A stretch of DNA of 64,000 nt from Amycolatopsis sp. WAC 01376. Lineage in GTDB: Bacteria > Actinomycetota > Actinomycetes > Mycobacteriales > Pseudonocardiaceae. The position numbers and the translations under genes were made by a program. Position 1 is the first letter of the stretch. Each line of letters begins with the position of its first letter. The DNA is taken from assembly GCF_003947415.1 (NCBI RefSeq), contig NZ_QHKL01000006.1, positions 726,698-790,697 on the forward strand, given 5' to 3'. A model generated the notes under the pieces. That model ran no database searches and was not told where the DNA came from. It saw nothing but the letters and a program-made list of their open reading frames with translations. Positions 1 through 11,366 of the stretch are shown here, piece after piece.

Positions 1-959
1 CGGAACTGCTGAATATCATCCAGCAGTTCCAGTGCATGGGTCGTCAGAGCAAGCGCGTTGGGAGACGTGAGAGTAATTTTGCGGTGAGCGTGCGGGTTTC
101 GGGTGAACTTGAAAAACGTGCGGAGCCGTAGCCGATAGATCCGGAGGATGGTGTTGTAAGCGAAGAGCTCTGAATCCAGGTGCTTGATGAATTTGTCAAC
201 AAGCCGCTGTCCGAAGTCGTCATCATTGCCCACGGCAAGCCTCAGTTCCTCTTCGATAGCGATGCTGACTTCCCGGACAGCGTGGTCGTACAACTCGTTG
301 TCTAGGAGTTTCTTCAGGTCGGGCATGCTGTCAGGAAGCTCCAGTTGCTCGGCGAGTTGCTGGGTAACCACCTTCCAGCCAGCCGGGGTGATCGTGATGG
401 CACCCTCAGTGCCATCTGCGTCATCGTCGAAGGCGGGGTAACTGTACGATCCGGCCCAGAAGTCTTCTTCATCTGGTGCAGGCGGCAGCGGTGGAAGGAT
501 TACCCTTGTCTTGCTGCCGTCCTTCTGTTCGATAAAGAGCTGTCTCTTCGGCCATTCCCACTCGGCTCGTCGGCGAATCTCGAACTCTCGCCTGCTGATG
601 GGCGTAATCCCGCTGATTAAACCTTGCTCTTGGAGAGGCATTAAGTCTTCATGCCAGATCGCGACCTGGAATGCGTCGGGTGACAGCGGATCCTTTGCGC
701 GCTCGGGTTTCTTCGGGTCGTAGTTGTAAGCACTGAAGAGTACGCAGCGGTCGATATCGTCGATTGGAAAGAAGCGGGTGCCTGCGGGAAACTGTGCCAG
801 GTCGAACAAACCATGATTTCCACCTGGTGCGCACGGATAAGCTGGCCAGTCTGCATGGATGCCCAGGATCATGGAGTTGGTGCCTCTGGTGCCGTAACCC
901 AACCCGAACCACCCTGGGTGCTCCGTGATGTCGCCAGACTCCTTCTTCTCCTCGCTCAT
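1..959 (-). CDS. HEPN/Ymh-like protein (TIGR02391-type C-terminus), 3' end outside window
   Basis: This open frame starts at an ATG whose first base is 959 and runs off the left edge, giving 319 codons without a stop. The nearest upstream in-frame stop is at 975-977. The start reads MSEEKKESGDITEHPGWFGL. The C-terminal third has helices around 'YDHAVREVSIAIEEEL' and a late RNPHAH motif (about residues 287-292), an R-x4-H pattern as in HEPN ribonuclease-like domains; the surrounding residues resemble the Hypoth_Ymh/TIGR02391 family. The N-terminal half is not recognised. GC content is visibly lower (lines counted at about 55-58 percent) than in neighbouring genes, which suggests transfer. Nuclease or defence function is inference. 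Bases 960-1120 hold no gene that I can see. Confidence 0.72.
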   Translation of the reverse strand, partial: MSEEKKESGDITEHPGWFGLGYGTRGTNSMILGIHADWPAYPCAPGGNHGLFDLAQFPAGTRFFPIDDIDRCVLFSAYNYDPKKPERAKDPLSPDAFQVAIWHEDLMPLQEQGLISGITPISRREFEIRRRAEWEWPKRQLFIEQKDGSKTRVILPPLPPAPDEEDFWAGSYSYPAFDDDADGTEGAITITPAGWKVVTQQLAEQLELPDSMPDLKKLLDNELYDHAVREVSIAIEEELRLAVGNDDDFGQRLVDKFIKHLDSELFAYNTILRIYRLRLRTFFKFTRNPHAHRKITLTSPNALALTTHALELLDDIQQF

Positions 960-1120
960 CCACTCGCCCCATGGTCAGCCTGCAACTGTTGCGATCTCGC
1001 TACGAGAGCATACGGCTGTGTCGTGAGTTGTCACCGATGCCGCCAGCCAGTGCGGCTCTAGGGTCGTCCGGGCCGTTACGTTCACAAGTAGGTAGGCGCT
1101 CGTTCGGGAACGGCATAGGT

Positions 1121-1798
1121 TCACCAGCCGCGTTCGCGCCACTCCGCGACCTGCGGACGCTGCTCACCCAGCGTCGAGTCGTCCCCGTGTCCCGGGTAGA
1201 ACCACGTCTCGTCCGGCAGTTCACCGAAGATCCGCGACTCGACGTCGTCGAGCAGCGACTTGAAGTCCTCCGGCGAGTTCGTCTTGCCGACGCCGCCGGG
1301 GAACAGCGAGTCGCCGGTGAACAGGTGCGGGTGCCCGGCCGGGTCGCGGTACAGCAGCGCGATGGAGCCGGGGGTGTGGCCGCGCAGGTGGATCACCTCG
1401 AGGGTGACCTGTCCGACCTTGACCGTGTCGCCGTGTTCGACGAGGAAGTCCGGCGGGATCGGCAGCGGCTCGGCGTCCAGCGGGTGGGCGGCGGTGTTCG
1501 TGCCGTGCGCGCCGGCGACGGCGCCGAGGGCCTGCCAGTGGTCCTGGTGCTGGTGGGTGGTCACGACGGTCTTCAGCGCGGGCCGGTCGGGGCCGTGGCC
1601 GATGAGGTCGGAGATCCGCTCCGGGTCGTTCGCGGCGTCGATCAGCAGCGCCTCGTTCTCGGCGCGGCAGACGAGCAGATACGCGTTGTTGTCCATCGGG
1701 CCGACCGACAGCTTCGTGATGGTGAGCGCGTCCAGGGTGCGGCGGACGGCGTCGCCGCCGGGGTCGACATGCCCGGTGTAGGTCTCGACGATGTTCAC
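1121..1798 (-). CDS. MBL-fold metallo-hydrolase (glyoxalase II-like)
   Basis: A 225-residue metallo-beta-lactamase-fold hydrolase. The metal motif THQHQDHW (T-H-x-H-x-D-H) is clear, followed by later ligands in 'HLRGHTPGS', 'FTGDSLFPGG' and 'YPGHGDDS'. These are typical of the hydroxyacylglutathione-hydrolase-like branch that releases thiol esters or related substrates; the true substrate is unknown. I chose the GTG at 1798 (VNIVETYTG...) because conservation appears to begin there. An in-frame GTG at 1807 and longer starts exist, and no strong ribosome site decides. A glyoxalase-II-like gene next to uvrA is also seen in M. tuberculosis. It is divergent from the acyltransferase at 1906, so the roughly 100 bases between them should hold both promoters. 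Confidence 0.85.
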   Translation of the reverse strand: MNIVETYTGHVDPGGDAVRRTLDALTITKLSVGPMDNNAYLLVCRAENEALLIDAANDPERISDLIGHGPDRPALKTVVTTHQHQDHWQALGAVAGAHGTNTAAHPLDAEPLPIPPDFLVEHGDTVKVGQVTLEVIHLRGHTPGSIALLYRDPAGHPHLFTGDSLFPGGVGKTNSPEDFKSLLDDVESRIFGELPDETWFYPGHGDDSTLGEQRPQVAEWRERGW

Positions 1799-1905
1799 AC
1801 CGCACACGGTAGTCGTTCGCCTGCAATCGGTTCCACCCGCACAGGTGACGCACAGGGGCACGACGTAGGCTCGCGTCGCCCCGCCAGCCGAACCACAGGA
1901 CGCTC

Positions 1906-3129
1906 GTGCCCGACGCCTCGCCACGCGCCCCGCGCAAGATCAGCTGGGACGTCCTGCGCGTTGTGGCCGTCTTCGCGGTCATGCTCGGGCACGTCACCCA
2001 TCAGGGGGCACTTCTGCACCCGGAACTGGTGGGGTACCCCTTTCGGGTAACCGCTCAGTTCGGTGCGGCCATCCTTTTGGTGATTTCCGCGTTCTTCGTC
2101 TGCGCGAGCCTCCGCAAGGGGCGGCCGGGGCGGTGGCTGTGGAACCGGGTCGCACGGCTGGTGCCCGCGTACCTGGTGGCGGTGCTCGTCACTTACGTGG
2201 TCGCCCGGTACGCGACGATCCGCTTCAGCGGCCTGTCGTTCCCGCCGGGCCTCACCGGATTCCTGTTCGGCGTTCCGCACGGTCCGCCGTCCGATCCGTC
2301 GCCCTGGTACGTCCCCACCGGCGCCGATCTGCTCGCCAACCTGGGCATGGTCCAGGAATGGGGCTGGCGGTACGAACTCTTCTACTACCTCGACGGCGCC
2401 TATTGGACGCTGCCGGTCCAGCTCGTCGCGTTCACCGCCGCGGCGCTGCTGTGGCCGCGCCGGTGGCGCACCCATCGGCTCACCGTCGGGCTGCTGTGGG
2501 CGCTGATCCTGGTGCCGCTGATCCTCCGGTTCGTCGTATTCGACCCGGTTTCCACGCCGAAGCTCGTCGAGACCTTCTATTACGGGCTCGGCCTGCATCG
2601 TGTGCATGTCTTCGCGATCGGGATCGCGATCTGGCTGTGGGCGAAACGACGGCTGGCGCACTGGCATCTCGCTCTGTTCGTGCTAGCCGCCTGCGCGGCG
2701 CAGGATCTGCAGGTCTTCCCGTTCCATCAGGCCCTGCCGAACGATCCCGAGCGCTGGCCGTCGGCGGTCGGGTTCGCGATCACGCTGCTGCTGGTGTGCC
2801 TGGCCGCGCGCGGGCCGGACTGGCGGTTCCCCGGTCTGTCCCGGATCGCCCCGGCTGTCACCTGGCTCGCGGGCATCTCGTATGGTCTTTATCTGGTGCA
2901 CCAGGAACTCGGTTACATCCTGGCCCGTGCCCTGCTGAACGTCGGCGTCCCCGGCTGGCTGCGTCTCCCCATCGTGCTGGCCGCCGCCGTATTCGGGGGC
3001 TGGGCGATCACCGCGGGCGTGGAACGACCGGTTCACCGGTGGCTCACCGCTCGCCGGGATCGACGCGATAAGCCTGGAAAACCGCAGGTCAAAGACTCGG
3101 AACCAGTTTCTGTCGGTGGTGCCTCGTAG
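1906..3129 (+). CDS. Membrane acyltransferase, family 3 (OafA/YrhL type)
   Basis: A 407-residue multi-pass membrane protein from a GTG start. The N-terminus 'KISWDVLRVVAVFAVMLGH' carries the Arg and the His typical of acyltransferase family 3, which moves acyl groups onto sugars, lipids or glycopeptides at the membrane. About ten hydrophobic segments follow, and a late 'GISYGLYLVHQELGY' block matches the family's C-terminal signature. The tail (about the last 30 residues) is charged and should be cytoplasmic. The acceptor cannot be told from sequence. It lies 77 bases upstream of uvrA on the same strand but is unlikely to be functionally linked. Confidence 0.85.
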   Translation: MPDASPRAPRKISWDVLRVVAVFAVMLGHVTHQGALLHPELVGYPFRVTAQFGAAILLVISAFFVCASLRKGRPGRWLWNRVARLVPAYLVAVLVTYVVARYATIRFSGLSFPPGLTGFLFGVPHGPPSDPSPWYVPTGADLLANLGMVQEWGWRYELFYYLDGAYWTLPVQLVAFTAAALLWPRRWRTHRLTVGLLWALILVPLILRFVVFDPVSTPKLVETFYYGLGLHRVHVFAIGIAIWLWAKRRLAHWHLALFVLAACAAQDLQVFPFHQALPNDPERWPSAVGFAITLLLVCLAARGPDWRFPGLSRIAPAVTWLAGISYGLYLVHQELGYILARALLNVGVPGWLRLPIVLAAAVFGGWAITAGVERPVHRWLTARRDRRDKPGKPQVKDSEPVSVGGAS

Positions 3130-3206
3130 CATGGAGGCGGCCGCCCGTGCAGCTATCGACCGGGACGGCGACCGCAGCTGAGAATGAAACCTGAAGGGAC
3201 CCTGGC

Positions 3207-6062
<2,856 letters not shown>

Positions 6063-6070
6063 GTCGCCAA

Positions 6071-6125
6071 TGCTATGAACGGTCCGTTACTTGCAAAATT
6101 TGCAAGTAACGGACCGTTCATAGCA
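6071..6125. repeat. Perfect 27-bp-arm palindrome between convergent genes
   Basis: The arms 6071-6097 and 6099-6125 are perfect reverse complements around one base, with core TTGCAAAATTTGCAA. Each arm also contains the smaller palindrome AACGGTCCGTT. It lies between uvrA and the convergent lipoprotein gene, so a bidirectional terminator is plausible, although there is no T-run. It shares its core and layout with the element at 33824-33876. Confidence 0.9.
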
Positions 6126-6138
6126 TCCGGAGGGAGAA

Positions 6139-6774
6139 CTACCCCTTCCCCGTGGTCCGGTCCAGCACCGGCGAGGCGGGCCCGTAGTAGAACGTGCGCA
6201 GCCGGTACGAAGCGCCCTCCTCACCCGACATCGAAGCGAGCCCGGCCGACGTCGTCCCCGGATCCGAGACCTCGACGGGCACGAACTCGGCCGCGCCGGG
6301 TTTCTTGATCTCCACGAGGAAACCGTCCTCGTCGGTGGAGTGGTCCGTCCAGCTGAACCGCACCATCTCCTCCGGCGCGGGTTCGGCCCGGAACGAGGCC
6401 GGAGCGGCCGATCGGTCGCCCGTCCGCAGTGACACGGCGGGTCCGGACGCGGCCGGAGTAGCGGGGCCGGAGACGGTGACGGCGTCCGACACGGCGCCGT
6501 AGAACGGCCGGATCCGGTAGTAGAACCGCGTTTCCGGCATCAGGTCCGGATGCCGGTAGGTCGTCTGCCGCGGCGGCACGAACCGCAGGATCGTGTACTC
6601 GCCGTGCGGATCGGTGGTGTATTCGACGATCCGCCCCGCGACGTTCGGATCGTCGTCGGGCCAGCTCAGGTCGACGTTCGCCGGATCGGTGAGCGTCGCG
6701 GTGAAACCGGGTTCCCCGCCGCATCCCGACACGAAAGCGACGGCCAGCAGAACGGCCGCGAGTTTCCTTGGCAC
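6139..6774 (-). CDS. Putative lipoprotein with fibronectin-III-like domains
   Basis: A 211-residue predicted secreted lipoprotein. The GTG at 6774 is preferred because GGAGGG lies eight bases upstream and the product then begins MPRKLAAVLLAVAFVSGC, a short lipoprotein signal with lipobox VSGC (cysteine at about residue 18). Two repeat units of roughly 85 residues follow, each with strand-rich segments such as 'ETRFYYRIRPFYGAVSD' and 'GASYRLRTFYYGPAS', typical of fibronectin type III folds. No catalytic motif is seen. It likely sits on the outer face of the membrane and binds another surface component; that role is inference. It is divergent from the sigma factor gene across 261 bases in which no further gene is evident. 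Confidence 0.72.
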   Translation of the reverse strand: MPRKLAAVLLAVAFVSGCGGEPGFTATLTDPANVDLSWPDDDPNVAGRIVEYTTDPHGEYTILRFVPPRQTTYRHPDLMPETRFYYRIRPFYGAVSDAVTVSGPATPAASGPAVSLRTGDRSAAPASFRAEPAPEEMVRFSWTDHSTDEDGFLVEIKKPGAAEFVPVEVSDPGTTSAGLASMSGEEGASYRLRTFYYGPASPVLDRTTGKG

Positions 6775-7035
6775 GCCTCGAACCCTCCCGGGAATCAGGC
6801 GGCGGCGGAATCCGGAGGCGTCAGCATACGAGCGCGTCCGGTGATCGACAAGGCCCCGGGTGAACCGTTCCGCGACGCCGTCCGTGTGGGAGGCAAGAGG
6901 AGGCGGCCATGGAGAACCGAGGAGAGGCCGGTGCCGATGCACAGTTCGATCGCGGCGCGCGCCGAACGATCCACTCTGCCCATGCGGGTTGCAGTACTGT
7001 CCTCGCCGACCCAGAAGACCGTCGGGAGGACGCGA

Positions 7036-7587
7036 GTGGCGATCGGAGGCTGGCGGCCCAAAAAGGCCAAAGGCGAGGACTTGGTCCGGCACTTGTACGC
7101 CGAACACGGGCGAAGCCTGCTGGCGTACGCGACGAGGCTGACCGGGGACCGCGCGGCCGGCGAGGGCGTCGTGCAGGAGACCCTGGTCCGGGCCTGGAAG
7201 CACGCCGAAGACCTGCAGAACGACGCGAAGGGATCGGTGCGGGGCTGGCTGCTCACGGTCGCCCGGAACATCATCACCGACCGCGCGCGGGCCAGGGCGG
7301 CACGGCCACCGGAAGTGGCGGAGCCGGAGGAAGGCGTGCCCACCCCGGCGGTGGAGCGGGACCACGCGCAGAGCGTCGTGGACTCCATGGCCGTGCTCGG
7401 GGCGATGGACGGCCTCTCCACGGAACATCGTGAGGTACTGGTGGAGATCTACTACCGGGGCCGCACGGTGGCCGAAGCGGCGAGATCCCTGGGCGTGGCC
7501 CCGGGTACCGTTAAGTCGAGATCTTATTACGCGTTACGGGCGCTCAGAGCCGTGATGTCGGGACCTGGGAAGGAGGTGGCGCGATGA
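7036..7587 (+). CDS. ECF RNA polymerase sigma factor
   Basis: A 183-residue ECF sigma factor. The GTG at 7036 is chosen because GGGAGGA lies five bases before it. Region 2 is visible as 'LVRHLYAEHGRSLLAYATRL' with the following 'VVQETLVRAWKH', and region 4 as 'LSTEHREVLVEIYYRGRTV' with the helix-turn-helix 'EAARSLGVAPGTVKSRSYYA'. It should direct RNA polymerase to a small regulon when released by its anti-sigma factor, whose gene overlaps it by ATGA. The pair resembles the SigL/RslA or SigK/RskA types of mycobacteria; the exact subgroup is not settled. ECF operons are usually autoregulated, but I could not identify a confident promoter motif. Confidence 0.93.
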   Translation: MAIGGWRPKKAKGEDLVRHLYAEHGRSLLAYATRLTGDRAAGEGVVQETLVRAWKHAEDLQNDAKGSVRGWLLTVARNIITDRARARAARPPEVAEPEEGVPTPAVERDHAQSVVDSMAVLGAMDGLSTEHREVLVEIYYRGRTVAEAARSLGVAPGTVKSRSYYALRALRAVMSGPGKEVAR

Positions 7588-8294
7588 GTGCGGTCGGACA
7601 TGACCAGGGCCAGCTCGCCGCCTACGTTCTCGGTGGGCTCACCCCGGCGGAAGCGGCCACTTTCGAGACGCATCTGGCGAACTGCGCGACGTGCCGTCGT
7701 GAGGTTCGCGAGTTGTCGGAGCTGCGGTATGACCTCGACGAAGTGCCGCCGGAGGCGTTCCTCGAAGGTCCTCCCGACGGCGGTGATCTGCTGCTGCAGC
7801 GCACGTTGCGTCAGGTCCGCGACGAAGAAGGCGCGCAGGAGCGGAAGCCTCGCCGGTTCCTCGCCGTGGCCGGAGCGGCCGTACTGGCCGTCGTGGCGCT
7901 GGGCGCCGGGGTGCTGGTCGGCAGGCAGAGCACGCCGGAGCCGTCGACAGTGGCTTTGCCGGTGCCCGCGGTGACCGCGCCGGTGCCGGGCACCCGCGAT
8001 CTCGCGGCCACCAACCGGATCACCGGAGTGCAGCTGGCGGTCCGGGTGGTTCCGGCCGCGGGCTGGGTACGGCTCCACGCCAAGGCGACAGGGGTCCGCG
8101 AAGGCGAGAAATGTGCGCTCGTCGTGGTGACCAGGACCGGCGAGCGAGTCAACGCAGGCAGCTGGCTCGTTTCGGAGAAGGGACAGCGCGAGGGCACCGG
8201 GGTCGACGGTTCGGCACTGGTCGCCCCCGACGACGTGGCCTCGGTCGAGGTCGTGACCATGGACGGCCGGAACCTGGTGTCGGCGGAGGTATGA
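7584..8294 (+). CDS. Anti-sigma factor with zinc-finger domain
   Basis: A 236-residue membrane-anchored anti-sigma factor. The N-terminal domain has the zinc anti-sigma signature HLANCATCRREV (H-x3-C-x2-C), which holds the sigma factor inactive. One transmembrane segment, about 'FLAVAGAAVLAVVALGAGVLV', follows near residues 93-113. The extracytoplasmic domain, 'ITGVQLAVRVVPAAGWVRLH' onward, resembles the RslA/RskA sensor domain. The start overlaps the sigma gene stop as ATGA, so the two are made in a fixed ratio by coupled translation. The signal sensed is unknown. Confidence 0.92.
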   Translation: MSAVGHDQGQLAAYVLGGLTPAEAATFETHLANCATCRREVRELSELRYDLDEVPPEAFLEGPPDGGDLLLQRTLRQVRDEEGAQERKPRRFLAVAGAAVLAVVALGAGVLVGRQSTPEPSTVALPVPAVTAPVPGTRDLAATNRITGVQLAVRVVPAAGWVRLHAKATGVREGEKCALVVVTRTGERVNAGSWLVSEKGQREGTGVDGSALVAPDDVASVEVVTMDGRNLVSAEV

Positions 8295-8764
8295 CGGGTT
8301 CGCTCACGGGTCGCGGAGGCGGTTGGTACCGCTTCCGCGACACGTGGCTGCTCCCCGCCTCACCCCAAGCGGTGTTCGACGCCGTCGTCGACCTGGCCGC
8401 TTATCCGCTGTGGTGGCGTGACGTCCGGTCGGTCAGCCAGGTCGACGAGGACACCGCCGAGCTCGTTTGCCGGTCCAGGCTGCCGTACGCGTTGACCGTG
8501 CGAATGCATCGAGACCGGCAGGACGAACGGGAGGGCCGGGTCCGGGTCCTGCTCAGCGGTGATCTGGAAGGGACACTGGCCGGCGCTCTCGTCGCGGTGG
8601 AAAGCGGCACCAGGCTGGACATCACGCAGGAGGTCGAGGCGCGGAAACCCTTGCTGCGCAAGCTCGACCGTGTCGCGAGGCCGGTTTTCCGGATCAACCA
8701 CGCGCTCATGATGCGACGAGGGCAAAACGGATTGCGGGGGTATCTGAGGACGTCCACAGGTTAG
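8291..8764 (+). CDS. SRPBCC-family protein (polyketide cyclase/dehydrase-like)
   Basis: A 157-residue protein of the START/SRPBCC hydrophobic-pocket fold. Visible features are the opening 'FRDTWLLPASPQAVFDAVVD', the 'YPLWWRDVRSV' block and the closing helix 'RKLDRVARPVFRINHALMM'. The start overlaps the anti-sigma stop as ATGA with GGCGGAGGT just upstream, so it is co-translated with the sigma operon and may act in the same stress response. The ligand is unknown. Several actinobacterial sigma operons carry such proteins, but a direct partner role is inference. Confidence 0.8.
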   Translation: MTGSLTGRGGGWYRFRDTWLLPASPQAVFDAVVDLAAYPLWWRDVRSVSQVDEDTAELVCRSRLPYALTVRMHRDRQDEREGRVRVLLSGDLEGTLAGALVAVESGTRLDITQEVEARKPLLRKLDRVARPVFRINHALMMRRGQNGLRGYLRTSTG

Positions 8765-8773
8765 GCTCGCGCC

Positions 8774-9478
8774 ATGCGTGTCGCGACTGTGCAGCCGTTC
8801 ACCGTCCCCGCGGACCTTTCCGCGAACATCGCCGAACACGCGAGGCTCCTCCGGATCGCGGAAGCCGATCTTTGCGTCTTCCCCGAACTTTCCTTGACCG
8901 GTTTGGAGTTCGAGGCGCTTGCCGCCGACCCCGGCCTGTGGTTGTCCCAGGACGACCCCCGCCTCGATCCGCTTCGGGAGGCGTGCCGGGCCAGTGGTGT
9001 CCACGCCGTCATCGGGCTCCCGCTCGTGGAGGACGGGCGGCGGTACATCGGTTCGCTCGTCCTCGGACCGACCGGGGAAACCGTTGCCACCTATGCGAAA
9101 CGCAATCTGCACAACAGCGAGGAAGAGCTGTTCGAACCGGGCGATCGCCGGGTGATCATCGACGTCGGCGGCAGGCGCCTCGGTCTCGCGATCTGTCTCG
9201 ATGCCGCGAATCCGGACCATGCCAGGGAACTCGCCGAAGCCGGCGCCGAGGTCTACGTGCTCAGCGCGCTCTTCAGTGAGGGCCAGGAACAGCGGCTGCT
9301 CGACCAGGTCGGCGTCGCGGCCGGGTATGGGATGTGGGTCGTGCTTTCCCAGTATTCCGGCAAGACCGGCGGGATGGCCGCGTTCGGCGGCAGCGGGGTC
9401 TGGAAACCCGGAGGCGCCGCCGAGGTGCGGCTCGGCGGCGAGGTCTCCGAATGGGCTTACGCGACGATCAGTTCCTGA
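8774..9478 (+). CDS. Carbon-nitrogen hydrolase (nitrilase superfamily)
   Basis: A 234-residue nitrilase-fold amidohydrolase that should cleave a C-N bond in an amide or nitrile. The catalytic triad is recognisable: Glu in FPELSLTG, Lys in YAKRNLH and Cys in LAICLDAAN. It is about 30-40 residues shorter than typical family members, and the C-terminal part is compact. It starts nine bases after the SRPBCC gene and so may belong to the sigma-factor operon. Its 3' end overlaps the convergent MFS gene by 22 bases. The substrate is not predictable. Confidence 0.87.
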   Translation: MRVATVQPFTVPADLSANIAEHARLLRIAEADLCVFPELSLTGLEFEALAADPGLWLSQDDPRLDPLREACRASGVHAVIGLPLVEDGRRYIGSLVLGPTGETVATYAKRNLHNSEEELFEPGDRRVIIDVGGRRLGLAICLDAANPDHARELAEAGAEVYVLSALFSEGQEQRLLDQVGVAAGYGMWVVLSQYSGKTGGMAAFGGSGVWKPGGAAEVRLGGEVSEWAYATISS

Positions 9479-10866
9479 GTCTTCCGAGCACGTAAAGCCA
9501 CGGCCGCGACGAAGACAGCGAGGGCGAGCAGTCCGGCGCTCAACGCGTACGCGGTCCTGTAGCCGCTTGTGAGCGCCTCAGCCATCGCGGTGCCTTCGGC
9601 CAGTAGCGATCCGGTACGGGACGCGGCGGCGGTCGCGAGCACCGCCGTCCCGATCGCCGCGCCGATCTGCTGCGTGGTGTTGATCAGCCCCGAAGCGACC
9701 CCGGTGTCGGCGGCGGTGACGCCGGACATCGCCTGCCCCATCAGCGCCGGCATCGCCGCGCCGAAGCCGACGCCCATCAGGACGAGCGCGGGCAGGACGT
9801 CCGTCGCGTAGTTTCCGTCCGCCTCGACGGTGGCGAGGAAGCCCAGCGCCAGCGCGACCAGCGAAAGCCCGGTGACGAGCACCGTTCGCGCCCCGAAGCG
9901 GTGATTCAACCGCTCGGCGAAGACCAGCGACATCACCGCGATCGCGAGCGGGGCGGGCAGGAAGGCGAATCCGGTGCTCAGCGCGTCGAGCCGGAGCACG
10001 CGCTGCAAGTAGAGCGCGGTGATGAACTGGAAGCCGAACAGCCCGGCGACCATCAGGACCATCACCGTGTTCGCCCCGGACACCGCCCGGAGCCGGAAGA
10101 TCCGCAGCGGCAGCAACGGTTGACGCGCCTTCGCTTGCCGGAGCACGAATCCGGCGAGCAGCAGCAGCGACGCCGTGAGCAGCCCGAGCGTGCGGGCGTC
10201 GGCCCAGGTGTACTCCTCGGCCTTGACGATCGTGTAAACCAGCAGCATCAGTCCGCCGGTGACCAGTCCGGCGCCGGTGACGTCGGTGCCGCCGCGCAGG
10301 CCGGGGCCTCGGTCGTCCGCGAGCAGCCGGACGGCGACCACGACCGCGACCGCGCCGATCGGCAGGTTGACGAAGAACGTCCAGTGCCAGTCGAGCAGCT
10401 GGGTCAGCGTGCCGCCCGCGATGAGCCCGATCGACGAGCCCGCGGCCTGGGTGAAGCTGTAGACGCCGATGGCCTTCGCCCGTGCCCGCGGTTCCGGGTA
10501 GAGGGTGGTGATCATGCCGAGCACCACGGCCGACGCGAGCGCGCCGCCCGCGCCCTGCAGGAAGCGGAACACGATGAGCTGAGCTTGGTCCTGTGCGATT
10601 CCGCAGAGCAGCGAAGCGAGGGTGAACACGCCGAGTCCGGCCAGGAAGACCCGTTTCCGGCCGAGCAGGTCGCCCAGTCTGCCGGACAACAGGAGCAGCC
10701 CGGCGAACGCGATCAGGTAGGCGTTGACCACCCAGGCCAGGGTGGACGGCGTGAAACCGAGGTCGTTCTGGATGGCGGGTAGCGCGACGGCGACGATCGA
10801 GCCGTCGAGGACGACCATCAGCGAGACGGCGCAAAGGACGGCGAGGGCGAGAGCGCGCTGTGGCAT
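9457..10866 (-). CDS. MFS drug exporter, DHA2 (EmrB/QacA) family
   Basis: A 469-residue, roughly 14-segment major facilitator transporter. The motif 'GRLGDLLGRKRVFLAGL' (loop 2-3) and the segment-5 motif region 'FFVNLPIGAVAVVVAVRLL' assign it to the drug/H+ antiporter group with 14 helices. It should export hydrophobic or cationic compounds using the proton gradient. It is divergent from an HxlR-type regulator, with a 20-base dyad between them, so repression by that regulator until an inducer appears is likely. AAGGGA lies just before the ATG at 10866. Confidence 0.92.
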   Translation of the reverse strand: MPQRALALAVLCAVSLMVVLDGSIVAVALPAIQNDLGFTPSTLAWVVNAYLIAFAGLLLLSGRLGDLLGRKRVFLAGLGVFTLASLLCGIAQDQAQLIVFRFLQGAGGALASAVVLGMITTLYPEPRARAKAIGVYSFTQAAGSSIGLIAGGTLTQLLDWHWTFFVNLPIGAVAVVVAVRLLADDRGPGLRGGTDVTGAGLVTGGLMLLVYTIVKAEEYTWADARTLGLLTASLLLLAGFVLRQAKARQPLLPLRIFRLRAVSGANTVMVLMVAGLFGFQFITALYLQRVLRLDALSTGFAFLPAPLAIAVMSLVFAERLNHRFGARTVLVTGLSLVALALGFLATVEADGNYATDVLPALVLMGVGFGAAMPALMGQAMSGVTAADTGVASGLINTTQQIGAAIGTAVLATAAASRTGSLLAEGTAMAEALTSGYRTAYALSAGLLALAVFVAAVALRARKTQELIVA

Positions 10867-10889
10867 GAAGAATCCCTTGAAATTCCCAG

Positions 10890-10909
10890 GTGATGCCTTG
10901 GTGCATCAC
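10890..10909. promoter_or_regulatory. Putative HxlR operator between MFS gene and regulator
   Basis: GTGATGC at 10890-10896 and its reverse complement GCATCAC at 10903-10909 are separated by six bases. The dyad lies 24 bases before the MFS start and 56 before the HxlR start, where a shared repressor site would be expected. Binding by the adjacent HxlR protein is inference from position. Confidence 0.6.
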
Positions 10910-10964
10910 TTGTAACAGCGCCCATCTTGTGTGACTCTCTTCCTTGCCGGAAGGAGGCACTTTC

Positions 10965-11366
10965 ATGTCCCAGGGGAACACCGATGTGACCGCGCAGGCC
11001 AGGGTCGTCGATCCGGAAAAACTCGAGGTGTGCACCGTGCTCGAGGTGATCAACCGGATCAGCGGGAAGTGGGCGATCGGCATCCTGCTGGAGGCCACGC
11101 GCGGTCCGGTGCGGTTCACCGAACTGGAGCGGTCGGTGGAGGGGATCAGCAGGCGGATGCTCACGCTGACGTTGCGGAACCTCGAACGCGACGGGCTGCT
11201 CGTGCGCACCGTGTATCCGACGGTGCCGCCGAAGGTGGAGTACGAGGCCACGGCGATGGCGAAGGAGCTGTACGCGTCGCTGAGCGGCTTGCTGAGCTGG
11301 GCCGAGCGCCACCGCGACTCGATCGCCGCGTCCCGCGTCGTCTACGACGAGAAGGTCAGCGCCTGA
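10965..11366 (+). CDS. HxlR-family winged-helix transcriptional regulator
   Basis: A 133-residue HxlR regulator. The diagnostic block 'CTVLEVINRISGKWAIGILL', followed by 'GPVRFTELERSVEGISRRML' and 'LRNLERDGLLVRTVYPTVPPKVEYE', is a textbook HxlR winged helix with the early cysteine. The ATG at 10965 is chosen over an earlier in-frame start at 10944 because AAGGAGG sits just upstream. It probably controls the divergent MFS exporter and itself through the dyad at 10890-10909. The 3' end overlaps the next minus-strand gene by 11 bases. Confidence 0.93.
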   Translation: MSQGNTDVTAQARVVDPEKLEVCTVLEVINRISGKWAIGILLEATRGPVRFTELERSVEGISRRMLTLTLRNLERDGLLVRTVYPTVPPKVEYEATAMAKELYASLSGLLSWAERHRDSIAASRVVYDEKVSA

